From NCBI GenBank assembly GCA_021805865.1, contig JAJZDX010000001.1, positions 1 to 64,000 of the forward strand: DNA of 64,000 bases. The letters are read 5' to 3'. Source of the stretch: Pseudomonadota bacterium (GTDB lineage: Bacteria > Pseudomonadota > Gammaproteobacteria > Steroidobacterales > Steroidobacteraceae). A program made the position numbers and the translations under genes. Positions 1-8,926 of this stretch are shown piece by piece. The first letter of the stretch is position 1, and every line of letters begins with the position of its first letter. Below the pieces are notes generated by a model, which made no database searches, was not told the origin of the DNA, and saw only the letters and a list, made by a program, of their open reading frames with translations.

Positions 1-300
1 CGACGATCGCAGCCTTCCCCGTTTTGTGGCCGGGTCGGCTTCCACATCAGCCCTTTCGGGGCCTGCACGGCGTTCGCTATCGCTGCGGTCTGCGTGCTCG
101 CCAGATCACCTATGTGATCCTCTACACTGAAGGCTTCGGCCGCTTCGTTTCCTCCGCGACCGCTCCGATTGCTACCGGCTGGAGCGAAAGTTGCCGGGTG
201 GGCTCTAACCCACTGAGGGACCGCGCCTTTTCACGGCGCACCACAAATACGGCACAACCACCGGATTTCCGCGGCACAGCCCGACTGAAAATCGTTTAAG
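1..300 (-). other. Hairpin-rich stretch 3' of tRNA-Phe, possible satellite-phage regulatory RNA
   Basis: This stretch lies directly downstream of the 3' end of tRNA-Phe. It contains five short perfect inverted repeats in about 190 bases: 50-53/59-62, 104-109/114-119 (GATCAC/GTGATC), 161-166/181-186 (CGCTCC/GGAGCG), 198-202/209-213 (GTGGG/CCCAC) and 223-227/235-239 (GCGCC/GGCGC). A 91-codon plus-strand reading frame (24-299) spans the same bases; its FRGLHGVRYRCGL-type sequence recalls short hypothetical proteins annotated near P4-like satellites, but that is memory rather than a search result. The structure resembles C4/CI-type antisense immunity RNAs of P1 and P4 phages, read on the minus strand. 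No integrase is in view. I infer the edge of an integrated element, with low certainty. Confidence 0.3.
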
Positions 301-313
301 TTCAATGAGTTAG

Positions 314-389
<76 letters not shown>

Positions 390-459
390 GCCCGTACGGA
401 GGGGCCGCGTATTACACCGGTCCGGGTGGAACCCGTCAAGGCAGCCTCGGCCTAAGTAA

Positions 460-486
460 TTGACGGCTTTTGCCTCTTTTTAAAGA
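460..486 (+). promoter_or_regulatory. Possible sigma70 promoter before the structured leader
   Basis: TTGACG at 460-465 is a good -35 match. A weak -10 candidate, TAAAGA, lies 15 bases further on (481-486), so the spacing is short. It would start a transcript of about 400 nt ending at the hairpin and T-run at 860-897, ahead of the histidine-kinase gene. This is inferred from motif resemblance only. Confidence 0.2.
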
Positions 487-859
487 TCGCCGCGCACATT
501 CGCCCATTCCCGATCGCGCCGGGAGCCCCACATCAGCCTACCGCGTGCAATTTCCGGCCGCCTTTGGTCCCCCCGCCCGTCCGATCAGTATCCTGTGCCG
601 TCCCTGCCCGAGGCCGCTGCGCTCTGGCAGCCGCCTCTCCCATCTGGGGGATGGCGGCGCCCGGAAGCCGGGAGACCCACGGCAAATTGTCGTGTGCGAC
701 GCGTTACACTGCATGGTGGTGCCGATACGGAAACTTCGCGCCGACGGCTTGGGCCCAACCACGGGTATGGCGCTCGCGCCGCAGAGGGTTGTCCAAGGTG
801 CCCGCCTGGATGGCGAGACCTCAGCCGGTTCCCGATGAGGAGTCGGGCGTACAGGGTTT

Positions 860-897
860 TGCCGCTGGCAGGCTGCCGGAGGCGGCACCCGCTTTTT
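860..897 (+). terminator. Terminator-like hairpin ahead of the kinase gene
   Basis: An outer stem TGCCGC (860-865) pairs with GCGGCA (882-887). It encloses an inner stem GGCA/TGCC with a GGC loop, and five T residues follow at 893-897. This is the form of an intrinsic terminator. It sits 24 bases before the ATG at 922, so it would either end an upstream small RNA or act as an attenuator for the kinase operon. Confidence 0.4.
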
Positions 898-921
898 GAA
901 CTGGAGCGATAAACGAAGCTC

Positions 922-2745
922 ATGAGCGCCACTCCGGCCGAACCGGGTTTACGCCCCCGTCTGGCCTCGCCGGGGGACATCATCCCCTGCGTCGAGGAGC
1001 TGAGCCACGTCAACGAGTCTCTGCACCGCCAGGAAGCCCTGCTCGCGGCTTCCGCCAGGGCGAGCCGCATGCTTTTGGAGGTCCCCGACGTCAATGGCGC
1101 GATCCCGGAGGTGCTGCGCCTGATCGGCGAGGCAGCGCATGTCGATCGCGTGAACGTCATGCTGGCCAAATGCGGCCCCGAGGGCGAGCCGCTGCTGGTG
1201 GTCGCCGGGGAGTGGACGGCCAAGGGTGTGCCACCGCACATCGGCGATGCCGAGGCGCACGCCTGTGACGAGCGGGAGATCGCTGCGGTAACCGCGGAGC
1301 TGCGCGCCGGCCGCAGCGTGTGCCTGAACGCCGGCGATGGCGTCAATGGCTGCACCTCGATTACCCGCTTCGAAGGTATCGGCACCCAGAGCAAGGCCGT
1401 GGTGCCCATCGTGGTGGCCGGTGAGTTCATCGGAGTCGTCGGCCTCGACAACACCCGCCAGCACCGCGCCATCGAGTCCGCCGAGCTCGCCGCGCTCGAG
1501 ACCGCCGCCAGCGTGATCGGGGCGGCGCTGCACCGTCAGCGGCTCCTCGATGACATGCGGCGCGAGCGCGAGCGCGCCGCCGAGGAGCGCGCCACGGAGC
1601 TCGCCAAGGCCAACGCCGTGATCCGTGGCAACCTCGAGCGCTTGGCGAGCGAGCCCGACCTCAACAGTTTCCTCGGGCACCTGCTGCTCGAGGCCGTGCG
1701 CCAGTTCGATGCGGATTCCGGCGCGGTGGTGGTCTCGCGTGACAGCCTGCAGGAGTGGCGGATCGCCGCGCATGTGCGCGAGGGCAGGCTGGAGGAGCCC
1801 CCGTATCAGATCAGCGTCTCCACCGGCTCGCCCTTCGGCAACCGCTTCGGCCAGCCGCACGAGCCGATGTACCTTGAGGTCGCGCAGCAGCACCAGGAGT
1901 TCTGGCCCGGCATGCTGGCCTTCGACCAGCGCGAAGGCCACATCGGCAAGGTCGTCTACCCGCTCGTGTTCGGCTCACGCAACGTGGGCTTTCTGATCCT
2001 GCGCTTCCGGCGAAACGCCGAGGACGTGCCGCACAGCGAGCTGCTGGTGGCGCTCGCCCAGCAGGCGACACTCGCCGTACAGCTGACGCGCCTCGCGTAC
2101 CAGGCCAAGGAAGCGGCGGTGCTCGTCGAGCGCGCCCGCATCGGCCAGGAGATTCACGATGGCTTGGCACAGGCCTTCACCGGAATCCTCATGCAGCTCG
2201 GCGCGGTGGAAGAGGCTCCGCCCTGCAAGAACAAGGGCTCGAGCCTGGCGATCACGCTGCAGCGCATCCGCGACCTGGCGCGCGATGGACTGGCGGATGC
2301 GCGCCGCTCGGTGATGGCGCTCAGGCTCGACCAGACGCGCCGAGCGGGCCTGGAGCTCGCGCTTCGTCAGCTCGCAGAGCGCTCCACCGTACCCGGCGGC
2401 GTGACCTGCGCCTTCGAGGGTGGCGGCATCACCACGGGGCTCAAGCCGGAGCACGAGCATGAGCTGCTGCGCATCGCCCAGGAGGCGGTCAGCAACGCCG
2501 TGCGGCACGCCCGCCCACGCACGATCCGCATCACGTTGGCGGACGAAGACGCGCATTGGGTCATGACTATCGAAGACGACGGCCGCGGCATGGGCCAGAG
2601 CCCCGAGCGTTCCGAGCGCCACGGATTCGGCCTGAGCAGCATGCGCCAGAGGGCCGGCGACATCGGCGGCGAGTGGCGGATCGAGAGCCGGCCCGGAGCC
2701 GGCACCCGCGTGAGTGTGCGCATGCAGAAGCGAAAAGCAGCGTAG
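922..2745 (+). CDS. Cytoplasmic GAF-domain sensor histidine kinase, NarL class
   Basis: This 607-residue kinase has no membrane segment. Two GAF-like sensor domains occupy about residues 30-195 and 240-395. A HisKA_3 dimerisation segment follows, with the phospho-acceptor His412 in the motif QEIHDGLAQAF. The C-terminal HATPase domain carries the N-box (AQEAVSNAVRHA), the G1 box DDGRGM and a GFGLSSM G2 box. This H-box/ATPase pairing is typical of kinases that phosphorylate NarL/LuxR-type regulators, and such a regulator follows after 8 bases. The GAF domains imply a soluble cytosolic signal, but no ligand can be read from sequence. The upstream region holds a terminator-like hairpin, so expression may be attenuated. 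Confidence 0.9.
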   Translation: MSATPAEPGLRPRLASPGDIIPCVEELSHVNESLHRQEALLAASARASRMLLEVPDVNGAIPEVLRLIGEAAHVDRVNVMLAKCGPEGEPLLVVAGEWTAKGVPPHIGDAEAHACDEREIAAVTAELRAGRSVCLNAGDGVNGCTSITRFEGIGTQSKAVVPIVVAGEFIGVVGLDNTRQHRAIESAELAALETAASVIGAALHRQRLLDDMRRERERAAEERATELAKANAVIRGNLERLASEPDLNSFLGHLLLEAVRQFDADSGAVVVSRDSLQEWRIAAHVREGRLEEPPYQISVSTGSPFGNRFGQPHEPMYLEVAQQHQEFWPGMLAFDQREGHIGKVVYPLVFGSRNVGFLILRFRRNAEDVPHSELLVALAQQATLAVQLTRLAYQAKEAAVLVERARIGQEIHDGLAQAFTGILMQLGAVEEAPPCKNKGSSLAITLQRIRDLARDGLADARRSVMALRLDQTRRAGLELALRQLAERSTVPGGVTCAFEGGGITTGLKPEHEHELLRIAQEAVSNAVRHARPRTIRITLADEDAHWVMTIEDDGRGMGQSPERSERHGFGLSSMRQRAGDIGGEWRIESRPGAGTRVSVRMQKRKAA

Positions 2746-2753
2746 AGGTACAG

Positions 2754-3389
2754 ATGGCGGCGGTGTTGCAGAAAAAGATCCGGGTGATCCTGGCGGACGA
2801 TCATCCCGTGGTGCGCGACGGACTTGCGGCGATGGTCAACCAACAGCCGGACATGGAGGTCGTGGCGGAAGCCGGTGACGGCGAGGAGGCGATCGGGCTC
2901 TACGAGCGGCACAAGCCCGATGTGATGGTGCTCGATCTGCGCATGCCGAAACTCGATGGACTTGCGGTGGTGCAGCGGGTGCTCGAGATCAACCCCAAGG
3001 CGCGGCTGCTCATCATGACCACCTACGACGGCGATGAGGACATCTTCCAGTGTCTCAGCCATGGAGCCAAGGGCTACCTGCTGAAGGACACACCGCGCCA
3101 GGAGATCCTCTCCGCCATCCGTGCCGTGAGCGAGGACCGCCCTTACACCTCCTCCACCGTCGCGGCCAAGGCGCTGCAGCGCATGGCCAAGCCCAGCCTC
3201 ACCGAGCGCGAGCTCGATGTGCTGGAGCTCGTCGCCCAGGGCCGCAGCAACAAGGACATCGCGCGGCGCCTGTCGATCACCGAGGGCACCGCCAAAACCC
3301 ACGTGAAGTCCATCCTGACCAAGCTCGATGCCATCAGCCGTACCGAGGCGGTGGCGGTGGCGCACAAGCGCGGGCTGATCCGTTTGTAG
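2754..3389 (+). CDS. NarL/LuxR-family response regulator
   Basis: The start chosen is the ATG at 2754, preceded by AGAGG and giving 211 residues; an earlier in-frame start would lie deep inside the kinase gene. The receiver domain (about 9-125) has the acidic pair Asp15-Asp16, phospho-acceptor Asp61 in LDLRMP, and Lys111 in YLLKDT. A LuxR-type helix-turn-helix (about 145-205) carries the family signature TERELDVLELVAQGRSNKDI followed by TAKTHVKSIL. It is the cognate partner of the upstream GAF kinase and a DNA-binding transcription regulator. Target genes are unknown; the hem cluster begins about 150 bases downstream on the same strand. Confidence 0.93.
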   Translation: MAAVLQKKIRVILADDHPVVRDGLAAMVNQQPDMEVVAEAGDGEEAIGLYERHKPDVMVLDLRMPKLDGLAVVQRVLEINPKARLLIMTTYDGDEDIFQCLSHGAKGYLLKDTPRQEILSAIRAVSEDRPYTSSTVAAKALQRMAKPSLTERELDVLELVAQGRSNKDIARRLSITEGTAKTHVKSILTKLDAISRTEAVAVAHKRGLIRL

Positions 3390-3535
3390 CAAGCGTCGCG
3401 GCGGCCCGCGCCCGCACGCACCCGGGCCGCTGTCCCGCAAGCCGCCCGTCCGCATCCGTGACTTCGCCCGGAACCGACGAGCGGAGTGACGGTTCTGTGA
3501 CACCTCGGCGGGCCATTCATGGTTTCCTTAGACCT

Positions 3536-4852
3536 ATGCACCAGATCGGCGTCGTGGGCCTGTCCTACCGGCATGCGGGAGTGGACGAAGTGGCCCGGCT
3601 GTCCATCCCCAAGACAGACCTCCCCCTCCGGCTGCCCTCGCTGCGTGAAGCGCTCGGCGTGGCGGAGCTGCTGTACGTCGGGACCTGCAATCGGGTCGAG
3701 CTCCTTTACGCCACGGCCGATGGGGCGGCTGCAGAGGACCTGCGCCCGCAAGCCCTCGAGCAGCTCTCGGGGCAGACCTCGCCAGCGGGGGCGGCGCCAC
3801 GCCTGCTGCGCGCCTGGGCGGGCGAGTCGGCCATCGAGCACCTGCTGCTGCTCGCCTGTGGTCTGGACTCCGCCCAGGCAGGGGAGCGGGAGATCGCCGC
3901 ACAGCTGCGCGATGCCTGGGAGACCGCCCGCCTTGCCGGCACTTCCGGTCCGTTGCTCGACCGCCTGCTCGGCGAAGCGCTCGGTATGGCCAACCGCATG
4001 CAGCGGCTGCAGGCCGGCGTGCGCGCCCCGTCGCTCGCGGACCTCGCCGCCGAGCGCGTCCAGTGGCATCTGGGTGGTGTCGTCGCGCCGGTCGCCCTGA
4101 TCGGCGTCTCACCCATGACCCGGCGCTGCGGCCTCGCGCTGCGCGAGGCAGGCCTTCCGCTGCGGGTGGTGAACCGCACGCTGGCCTCGGCGCAGGAATT
4201 TGCCGAAACCGTCTCAGGCCAGGCGCTGTCGCTCGAAGCATTCCGCGAACAGCCGCCGCCCTCCGGCGCGCTGATCCTGGCCGCCGGCGGCGGCGAGCCG
4301 ATCCTCGACGAGCCTGTCCTGCGGCGGCTCGCTCAAGGCGCCAGAAGCCTGCGCATCGCAGCGCCGCTGATCATCGATTTCGGCGTTCCACCCAACGTCG
4401 ATCCGGCCGCAGCACGGCGCGCGGGCCTTGCCCGGATCGGAATGGAGGAACTCGTCCAAGCCGTCCAGGAGCGGCGCCTGACCGAGCTCATGCGCCTGGC
4501 TCCGGTGCGCGCGGCGATCGACGAGCGGCTGACTCGCCTGCGCACCGAGATGGCCACCCGCGCCATCGGTCCTCGCCTGGCGGAGCTGCGCGCCCAGTTC
4601 GAGCAGATCGCGGCCGAGGAGGCTGGACGGGCGCTGGGAACGGAGCTGCATACCCTGGACGCCGGTCAGCGTGAGGCTGTGCTGCGCCTCGTCGAGCGCG
4701 TGGCGCACAGCCTGGCGCACCTGCCCATCGCGGGGCTGCGGGCCGCCGCCGCCCAAAGCAGTCCGGACGCGCTCGAGTCGTTCTTCCGCGAGGCCCGGCC
4801 GCATCGCCGCAGCCACCCGACGCATCCCGAACTGCCCGCCCCATCTCCTTGA
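3536..4852 (+). CDS. hemA: Divergent glutamyl-tRNA reductase (HemA-like)
   Basis: This 438-residue protein would reduce glutamyl-tRNA to glutamate-1-semialdehyde, the first committed step of tetrapyrrole synthesis. The catalytic motif GTCNRVELL, with Cys51, is present, and the dimerisation helices are recognisable at the C-terminus. Other landmarks are altered: the usual GEPQI loop reads GEREI, and the glycine-rich NADPH loop (normally GAGEMG) reads GVSPMT, although the following VVNRTLASAQ matches the family. The ATG at 3536 aligns with the family N-terminus; the frame is open much further upstream, but that stretch is antisense-like. hemL follows 25 bases on. It may be the only HemA or a divergent second copy; the family call is firm, normal activity is not. 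Confidence 0.82.
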   Translation: MHQIGVVGLSYRHAGVDEVARLSIPKTDLPLRLPSLREALGVAELLYVGTCNRVELLYATADGAAAEDLRPQALEQLSGQTSPAGAAPRLLRAWAGESAIEHLLLLACGLDSAQAGEREIAAQLRDAWETARLAGTSGPLLDRLLGEALGMANRMQRLQAGVRAPSLADLAAERVQWHLGGVVAPVALIGVSPMTRRCGLALREAGLPLRVVNRTLASAQEFAETVSGQALSLEAFREQPPPSGALILAAGGGEPILDEPVLRRLAQGARSLRIAAPLIIDFGVPPNVDPAAARRAGLARIGMEELVQAVQERRLTELMRLAPVRAAIDERLTRLRTEMATRAIGPRLAELRAQFEQIAAEEAGRALGTELHTLDAGQREAVLRLVERVAHSLAHLPIAGLRAAAAQSSPDALESFFREARPHRRSHPTHPELPAPSP

Positions 4853-4877
4853 AAGAAAAGCCATTACCATATCCGCC

Positions 4878-6164
4878 ATGACCCATCCTCGTTCCCAAGC
4901 GCTGTACGAGCGCGCCTGCCGCGTCATCCCCGGAGGCGTCAACTCGCCCGTGAGAGCGTTCCGCGCAGTGGGGGGCACACCGCTGTTCTTCGCGCGCGGA
5001 GACGGTCAGCACCTCTTCGATGCCGATGGGCGGCAGTACCTGGATTTCGTCGGCTCATGGGGTCCGTTGATCCTGGGCCATGCGCATCCGGAAGTGGTCG
5101 CTGCCATCACAGAGGCAAGCCGTGCCGGTACAACGTTCGGTGCGCCGTGTGCCGGAGAGGTCGAGCTGGCGGAACGGGTGGTGGCGTCCTACCCCGGCGT
5201 GGAGCAAGTCCGCTTCGTCTCCTCGGGCACCGAGGCGACGATGAGCGCCATTCGCCTGGCCCGCGCCTTCACGGAACGCGACCTCATCGTGAAATTCTCC
5301 GGCTGCTACCACGGCCATGCCGACCACCTGCTGGTGGCGGCGGGCTCGGGGCTCGCGACCTTCGGCCAGCCCTCCTCGGCCGGCGTACCGGAGCCGTTCA
5401 CGGCCTGCACCCGGGTACTGCCGCTCGATGAGGAGACCGCGCTCGAGGCGTTGTTTGCCCGAGAAGGCGGACGAATCGCCGCGGTGATCATCGAGCCGGT
5501 GCCGGCCAACCACGGTCTGCTGCCCCAGCGCCGCGAGTTCCTCCTCCGGCTGCGCGAGATCACCCGCCGACACGGCGCGCTGTTGATCTTCGATGAAGTC
5601 ATCTCCGGCTTCCGGCTCGCCCGCGGCGGCGCGGCCGAGCAGCTCGGCCTGACGCCTGACCTGGCCACCTTCGGCAAGGTGATCGGCGGCGGTCTGCCGG
5701 TGGGCGCCTTCGCCGGGCCCCGTCACATCCTCTCGCGCCTCGCTCCCGATGGGGACACGTATCAGGCCGGAACCCTGTCGGGCAATCCCGTGGCCATGGC
5801 GAGCGGCACCGCCACGCTGGATGTGCTCATCCGCGAAGACGGCTGGAAGCGGCTCGAGGCGCTCGGGGCGCAGTTGGAACAGGCCCTGAGGCCGGTGTTG
5901 GGGCGAGCCTCTTTCCCGGTGCACCTGGTGCGCGTGGGCTCGCTCTTCTGGCTCTCACTGCACGAGGCCGGCGCCCCGCGTACCGCCGAGCCTCTGCCGC
6001 AGGAAGCCGTACGGCGTTTCGGCAGGGTGTTTCACGCGCTGCTTTCGGAGGGCATCTACTTCCCGCCCTCGGCGTATGAGGCCTGCTTCCTGTCGCTCGC
6101 CCACACGGCCGCGGATTTCGAGCGGCTGGCGGCGAGCCTCGGCCGGGCCCTCGCCGCCTCATGA
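4878..6164 (+). CDS. hemL: Glutamate-1-semialdehyde 2,1-aminomutase
   Basis: This 428-residue PLP enzyme converts glutamate-1-semialdehyde to 5-aminolevulinate, the step after HemA. It is a fold-type I aminotransferase: the N-terminus reads IPGGVNSPVRAF, the cofactor-binding FDEVISGFR is present, and the Schiff-base lysine is Lys267 in FGKVIGGGLPVGAF. Length matches the family (about 426). The start at 4878 gives the standard N-terminus, with the first recognisable family motif beginning near residue 16; the frame is open upstream inside hemA. The stop overlaps the next gene, a sensor kinase, by 4 bases, so the two are probably translationally coupled. Confidence 0.97.
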   Translation: MTHPRSQALYERACRVIPGGVNSPVRAFRAVGGTPLFFARGDGQHLFDADGRQYLDFVGSWGPLILGHAHPEVVAAITEASRAGTTFGAPCAGEVELAERVVASYPGVEQVRFVSSGTEATMSAIRLARAFTERDLIVKFSGCYHGHADHLLVAAGSGLATFGQPSSAGVPEPFTACTRVLPLDEETALEALFAREGGRIAAVIIEPVPANHGLLPQRREFLLRLREITRRHGALLIFDEVISGFRLARGGAAEQLGLTPDLATFGKVIGGGLPVGAFAGPRHILSRLAPDGDTYQAGTLSGNPVAMASGTATLDVLIREDGWKRLEALGAQLEQALRPVLGRASFPVHLVRVGSLFWLSLHEAGAPRTAEPLPQEAVRRFGRVFHALLSEGIYFPPSAYEACFLSLAHTAADFERLAASLGRALAAS

Positions 6165-7255
6165 CCTTCCGCGCGACAAAAGGCCCGCGCATTCTGCAGC
6201 TCACCGTCATGGCGCTGGTGGCGGTGTGCACGGTGCAAGTCGGCTGGTGGCTGTACGACCAGCATCGCTATGCCGTGGAAAAGGTGCGCGAGCTTCAGGC
6301 TCAATATGCGCAGCAGGCCGCCGCGGCCAACGCCCTGTTGGCCGCCGGCATGCCGGCGGCCAAGGTGCTCGCGCTGCTCCCGGACGTGGTGCTCGAGCGG
6401 GGGCGGGTCGAGGTCTCGCCCAATGCCGAGCGGAGCCTGCTGGCGGAAGAGCACGTGCGTATCGTCCAGTATGCCTGGGAGGGCGGGTTCTTTCTGCTCG
6501 CCCTCGTCGCCTGCCTCGTGGTCATCGCGCGTGCACTACGCGCCGAGGCGCTGGTGATGCTGGAGCAGGACAACTTCCTGCAGCTCGTCTCGCATCAGTT
6601 CAAGACCCCGCTCGCGAGCCTGCAGCTTTCACTCGAGACGCTGGCGCTGCGGCCTCTGTCGGCGGAGCAGTCCCGGGTGCTCACCGAGCGGATGCTCTCC
6701 GATCTCTCGCGCATGGAGGGCATGGTGAGCCGCATCCTCGAGAGCGCGCGGCTCGAGCGCGGCCGCGTCGAGCTCAGGCACGAGCCGGTCGAGCTCGGCG
6801 GTGCCGTGAGAAGGGTCGCTGCGCAGATGGAGGAACGCGCCCGGGAGGAGCACATCAGCCTCACCGCCGACATCGAAGCCGGCCTGGTGGTGCTCGCGGA
6901 CCCGCTGGCCCTCGATGTCATTCTGCGCAATCTCCTGGAGAACGCCCTCGCCGCGGTCTCTCCGGTCGGCGGCGGCAGCATCGTGCTCAGCGTCCGGCGC
7001 GCGGGCTCCGAGGTGGAGCTGACGGTGCGGGATAGCGGCATCGGCTTCCGGCCGGCCGACGGCGCACGGCTGTTCGAGAAATTCACCCGGCTGCACCCCG
7101 GCGGCGGCAGCTACCACGGGACGGGCCTGGGGCTGTACATCGTGCGGCGGCTGATGCTGCTGATGAACGGGCGGGTCAGCGCATACAGCGAAGGGGCGGG
7201 ACAGGGCTCGCGCTTCGTGCTGGCCTGGCCGGCTGCAGTGGGGGAACACCCGTGA
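6161..7255 (+). CDS. Membrane sensor histidine kinase inside the heme cluster
   Basis: This 364-residue kinase has two membrane helices (about residues 13-31 and 106-124) that bracket a periplasmic segment of about 75 residues rich in Ala and Gln with no known sensor fold. A cytoplasmic HisKA domain carries His145 in SHQFKTPLAS, followed by a HATPase domain with NLLENALAA, DSGIGF, LFEKFTRL and GTGLGLYIVRRL. It overlaps hemL by ATGA and the following OmpR-type regulator by GTGA, so it is built into the heme transcription unit. The signal is unknown; a link to heme demand or periplasmic redox stress is inference from position only. Confidence 0.9.
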   Translation: MTFRATKGPRILQLTVMALVAVCTVQVGWWLYDQHRYAVEKVRELQAQYAQQAAAANALLAAGMPAAKVLALLPDVVLERGRVEVSPNAERSLLAEEHVRIVQYAWEGGFFLLALVACLVVIARALRAEALVMLEQDNFLQLVSHQFKTPLASLQLSLETLALRPLSAEQSRVLTERMLSDLSRMEGMVSRILESARLERGRVELRHEPVELGGAVRRVAAQMEERAREEHISLTADIEAGLVVLADPLALDVILRNLLENALAAVSPVGGGSIVLSVRRAGSEVELTVRDSGIGFRPADGARLFEKFTRLHPGGGSYHGTGLGLYIVRRLMLLMNGRVSAYSEGAGQGSRFVLAWPAAVGEHP

Positions 7256-7977
7256 GCGTCACGGCGGAAAACACGCGCCGCATCCTCGTGGTCGAGGACG
7301 ATCCGCACCTCTCGGCCGGTGTGGTCGAGAATCTGCGCGCGGAAGGGTACGACGTGGACGCCGTCGGCGATGGCCGTCGCGCGCTCGAGTCGCTCAACGG
7401 CCAGACCTACGGGCTCGTGCTGCTCGATGTGATGCTGCCGGAGCTCGACGGCTTCACCGTCTGCCGCACCCTGCGGGAACAGGGCAACAACACGCCGGTG
7501 CTCTTTCTCACCGCGCGCGGCGACCCGGCGGACCGGGTGCGGGGCCTGGAGGCCGGCGGCGATGACTACCTGCCCAAGCCCTTCCACCTCAAGGAGCTGC
7601 TGCTGCGCGTGCGCGCCATCCTGCGCCGCTGGGATTGGTACCAGAGCGCCTCGGCAAACACCGGTCCGCTGCGCTTCGGGGGCAACGAGGTGGACTTCCG
7701 AGCCTTCCGAGCGCGGGCCTGGAATGGCCAGACCCAGGAGTTGACGGAGAAAGAGGCGATGATCCTGAAGGTGCTGGCCGAGCATCCCGGGGAGATCGTC
7801 TCACGCGAGGACCTGCTCGAGCGCGTCTGGGGCTATGACGTGTTTCCCTCCACGCGCACCGTGGACAACTTCATCCTGCGGCTGCGCCGGCGCTTCGAGC
7901 GCGATCCGGCCAACCCGAGGCATTTCCTCACCGTCTGGGGCGTGGGCTACCGGTTCGTGACCGAGGGCGAGCCATGA
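7252..7977 (+). CDS. OmpR/PhoB-family response regulator inside the heme cluster
   Basis: This 241-residue regulator starts at a GTG that overlaps the kinase stop (GTGA). The receiver domain has Asp16-Asp17, phospho-acceptor Asp59 in LLDVMLPELDGF and a Lys in YLPKPFH. The C-terminal winged helix (about 140-238) ends with the typical RTVDNFILRLRRRFE and WGVGYRF motifs. It pairs with the kinase upstream, and its stop overlaps the hemC start (ATGA). It is a DNA-binding transcription factor; the adjacent hem genes or its own operon are natural candidate targets, but no binding site was identified. Confidence 0.93.
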   Translation: MSVTAENTRRILVVEDDPHLSAGVVENLRAEGYDVDAVGDGRRALESLNGQTYGLVLLDVMLPELDGFTVCRTLREQGNNTPVLFLTARGDPADRVRGLEAGGDDYLPKPFHLKELLLRVRAILRRWDWYQSASANTGPLRFGGNEVDFRAFRARAWNGQTQELTEKEAMILKVLAEHPGEIVSREDLLERVWGYDVFPSTRTVDNFILRLRRRFERDPANPRHFLTVWGVGYRFVTEGEP

Positions 7978-8924
7978 GCGCGCCGCTGCGTATCGGTACG
8001 CGCGCCTCGGCGCTCGCCCTCTGGCAGGCCCGGCATGTCGAGAGCCTGATCGGCGCGCTGGGCGGCGCTCCGGGCGTCGAGCTGGTGCCGGTCATGACCA
8101 CGGGTGACCTGCAAACGGAGGTGCCGCTGTGGGCGGTTCGCGGCCGCGCCTTCTTCACCAAGGAGCTCGACCGCGCCCTGCTCGAGGAGCGCATCGATCT
8201 CGCGGTGCACAGCCTGAAGGATCTTCCGACCGAGCTCGAGCCGGGGCTTGCGCTCCTCGCCGTGCTGCCCCGGGAGGATCCGCAGGATGCACTCGTCAGC
8301 CACGGCGGCCAGCCGCTCATCGAGCTGCCGCCGGGCGCCCGGATCGGCACCAGCAGCCTGCGACGGCGCGCCTTCCTCGCCCGCGCCCGACCCGACCTCG
8401 AGCTGCACGAGCTCAGAGGCAACGTGCCCACACGGCTGCAGCGGCTGCAGCGGGGGGACTACAACGCCATCGTGCTTGCCGCGGCGGGCCTGAAACGGCT
8501 GGGCCTGCAGGAGCACATCACGCAGCGCTTGCCGGTCGAGGAGTTTCCACCGGCGGTCTCGCAGGGTGCCATCGGCATCTGTGCCCGCACCAGCGATGCG
8601 CACACGGCGCGCTGGCTCGCGCAGCTCGATGACCCGGCGACACGGCTCGCCACCACGGCGGAGCGCGCTCTGCTGCAGCGCATCGAAGGCGGCTGTCAGG
8701 TGCCGCTCGGGGCGCTCGCGACGCTGTCGGGCTCGACACTGCGCTTAAGCGCCACCGTCTGCGCGCTCGACGGCTCGCGGCACATGAGCGCCGGCGGCGA
8801 GACGGACGCCACGGCCGCCGGAGCGCGGGCGTTGGGCGAGCGGGTGGCGCAGCAGCTGCTCGCTCAAGGCGCGGCCTCGCTCATCGCCGAGCTGCGTGCG
8901 GTCCCCGCGCCGGGGAGGGACTGA
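7974..8924 (+). CDS. hemC: Hydroxymethylbilane synthase (porphobilinogen deaminase)
   Basis: This enzyme polymerises four porphobilinogens into hydroxymethylbilane. It has 316 residues, the family's usual size. The N-terminus reads LRIGTRASALALWQA, the substrate-arginine region reads GTSSLRRRAFL, and Cys241 in EGGCQVPLGA is the residue that covalently carries the dipyrromethane cofactor. The start overlaps the upstream regulator's stop (ATGA), and hemD begins 2 bases after its own stop. HemC and HemD act consecutively, so tight coupling fits. Confidence 0.97.
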   Translation: MSAPLRIGTRASALALWQARHVESLIGALGGAPGVELVPVMTTGDLQTEVPLWAVRGRAFFTKELDRALLEERIDLAVHSLKDLPTELEPGLALLAVLPREDPQDALVSHGGQPLIELPPGARIGTSSLRRRAFLARARPDLELHELRGNVPTRLQRLQRGDYNAIVLAAAGLKRLGLQEHITQRLPVEEFPPAVSQGAIGICARTSDAHTARWLAQLDDPATRLATTAERALLQRIEGGCQVPLGALATLSGSTLRLSATVCALDGSRHMSAGGETDATAAGARALGERVAQQLLAQGAASLIAELRAVPAPGRD

Positions 8925-8926
8925 CG

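Larger units (their letters stand above)
390..921 (+). other. Long non-coding, structured leader region
   Basis: About 530 bases separate tRNA-Phe from the first kinase gene. The reading frames that cross it overlap in several phases and have no recognisable domain, so I regard it as non-coding. It is rich in local inverted repeats and ends in a terminator-like hairpin plus T-run shortly before the kinase start. It could be an attenuated 5' leader, or an independent small RNA of about 400 nt. I looked for the signature sequences of RNase P RNA, tmRNA, SRP RNA, 6S RNA and the TPP and cobalamin riboswitches and did not find them. Confidence 0.3.

Noticed and set aside
460-897. rnpB, ssrA, ffs or ssrS gene
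   Set aside because: The invariant cores of these RNAs (for example GAGGAAAGTCC of RNase P RNA) are absent on both strands.
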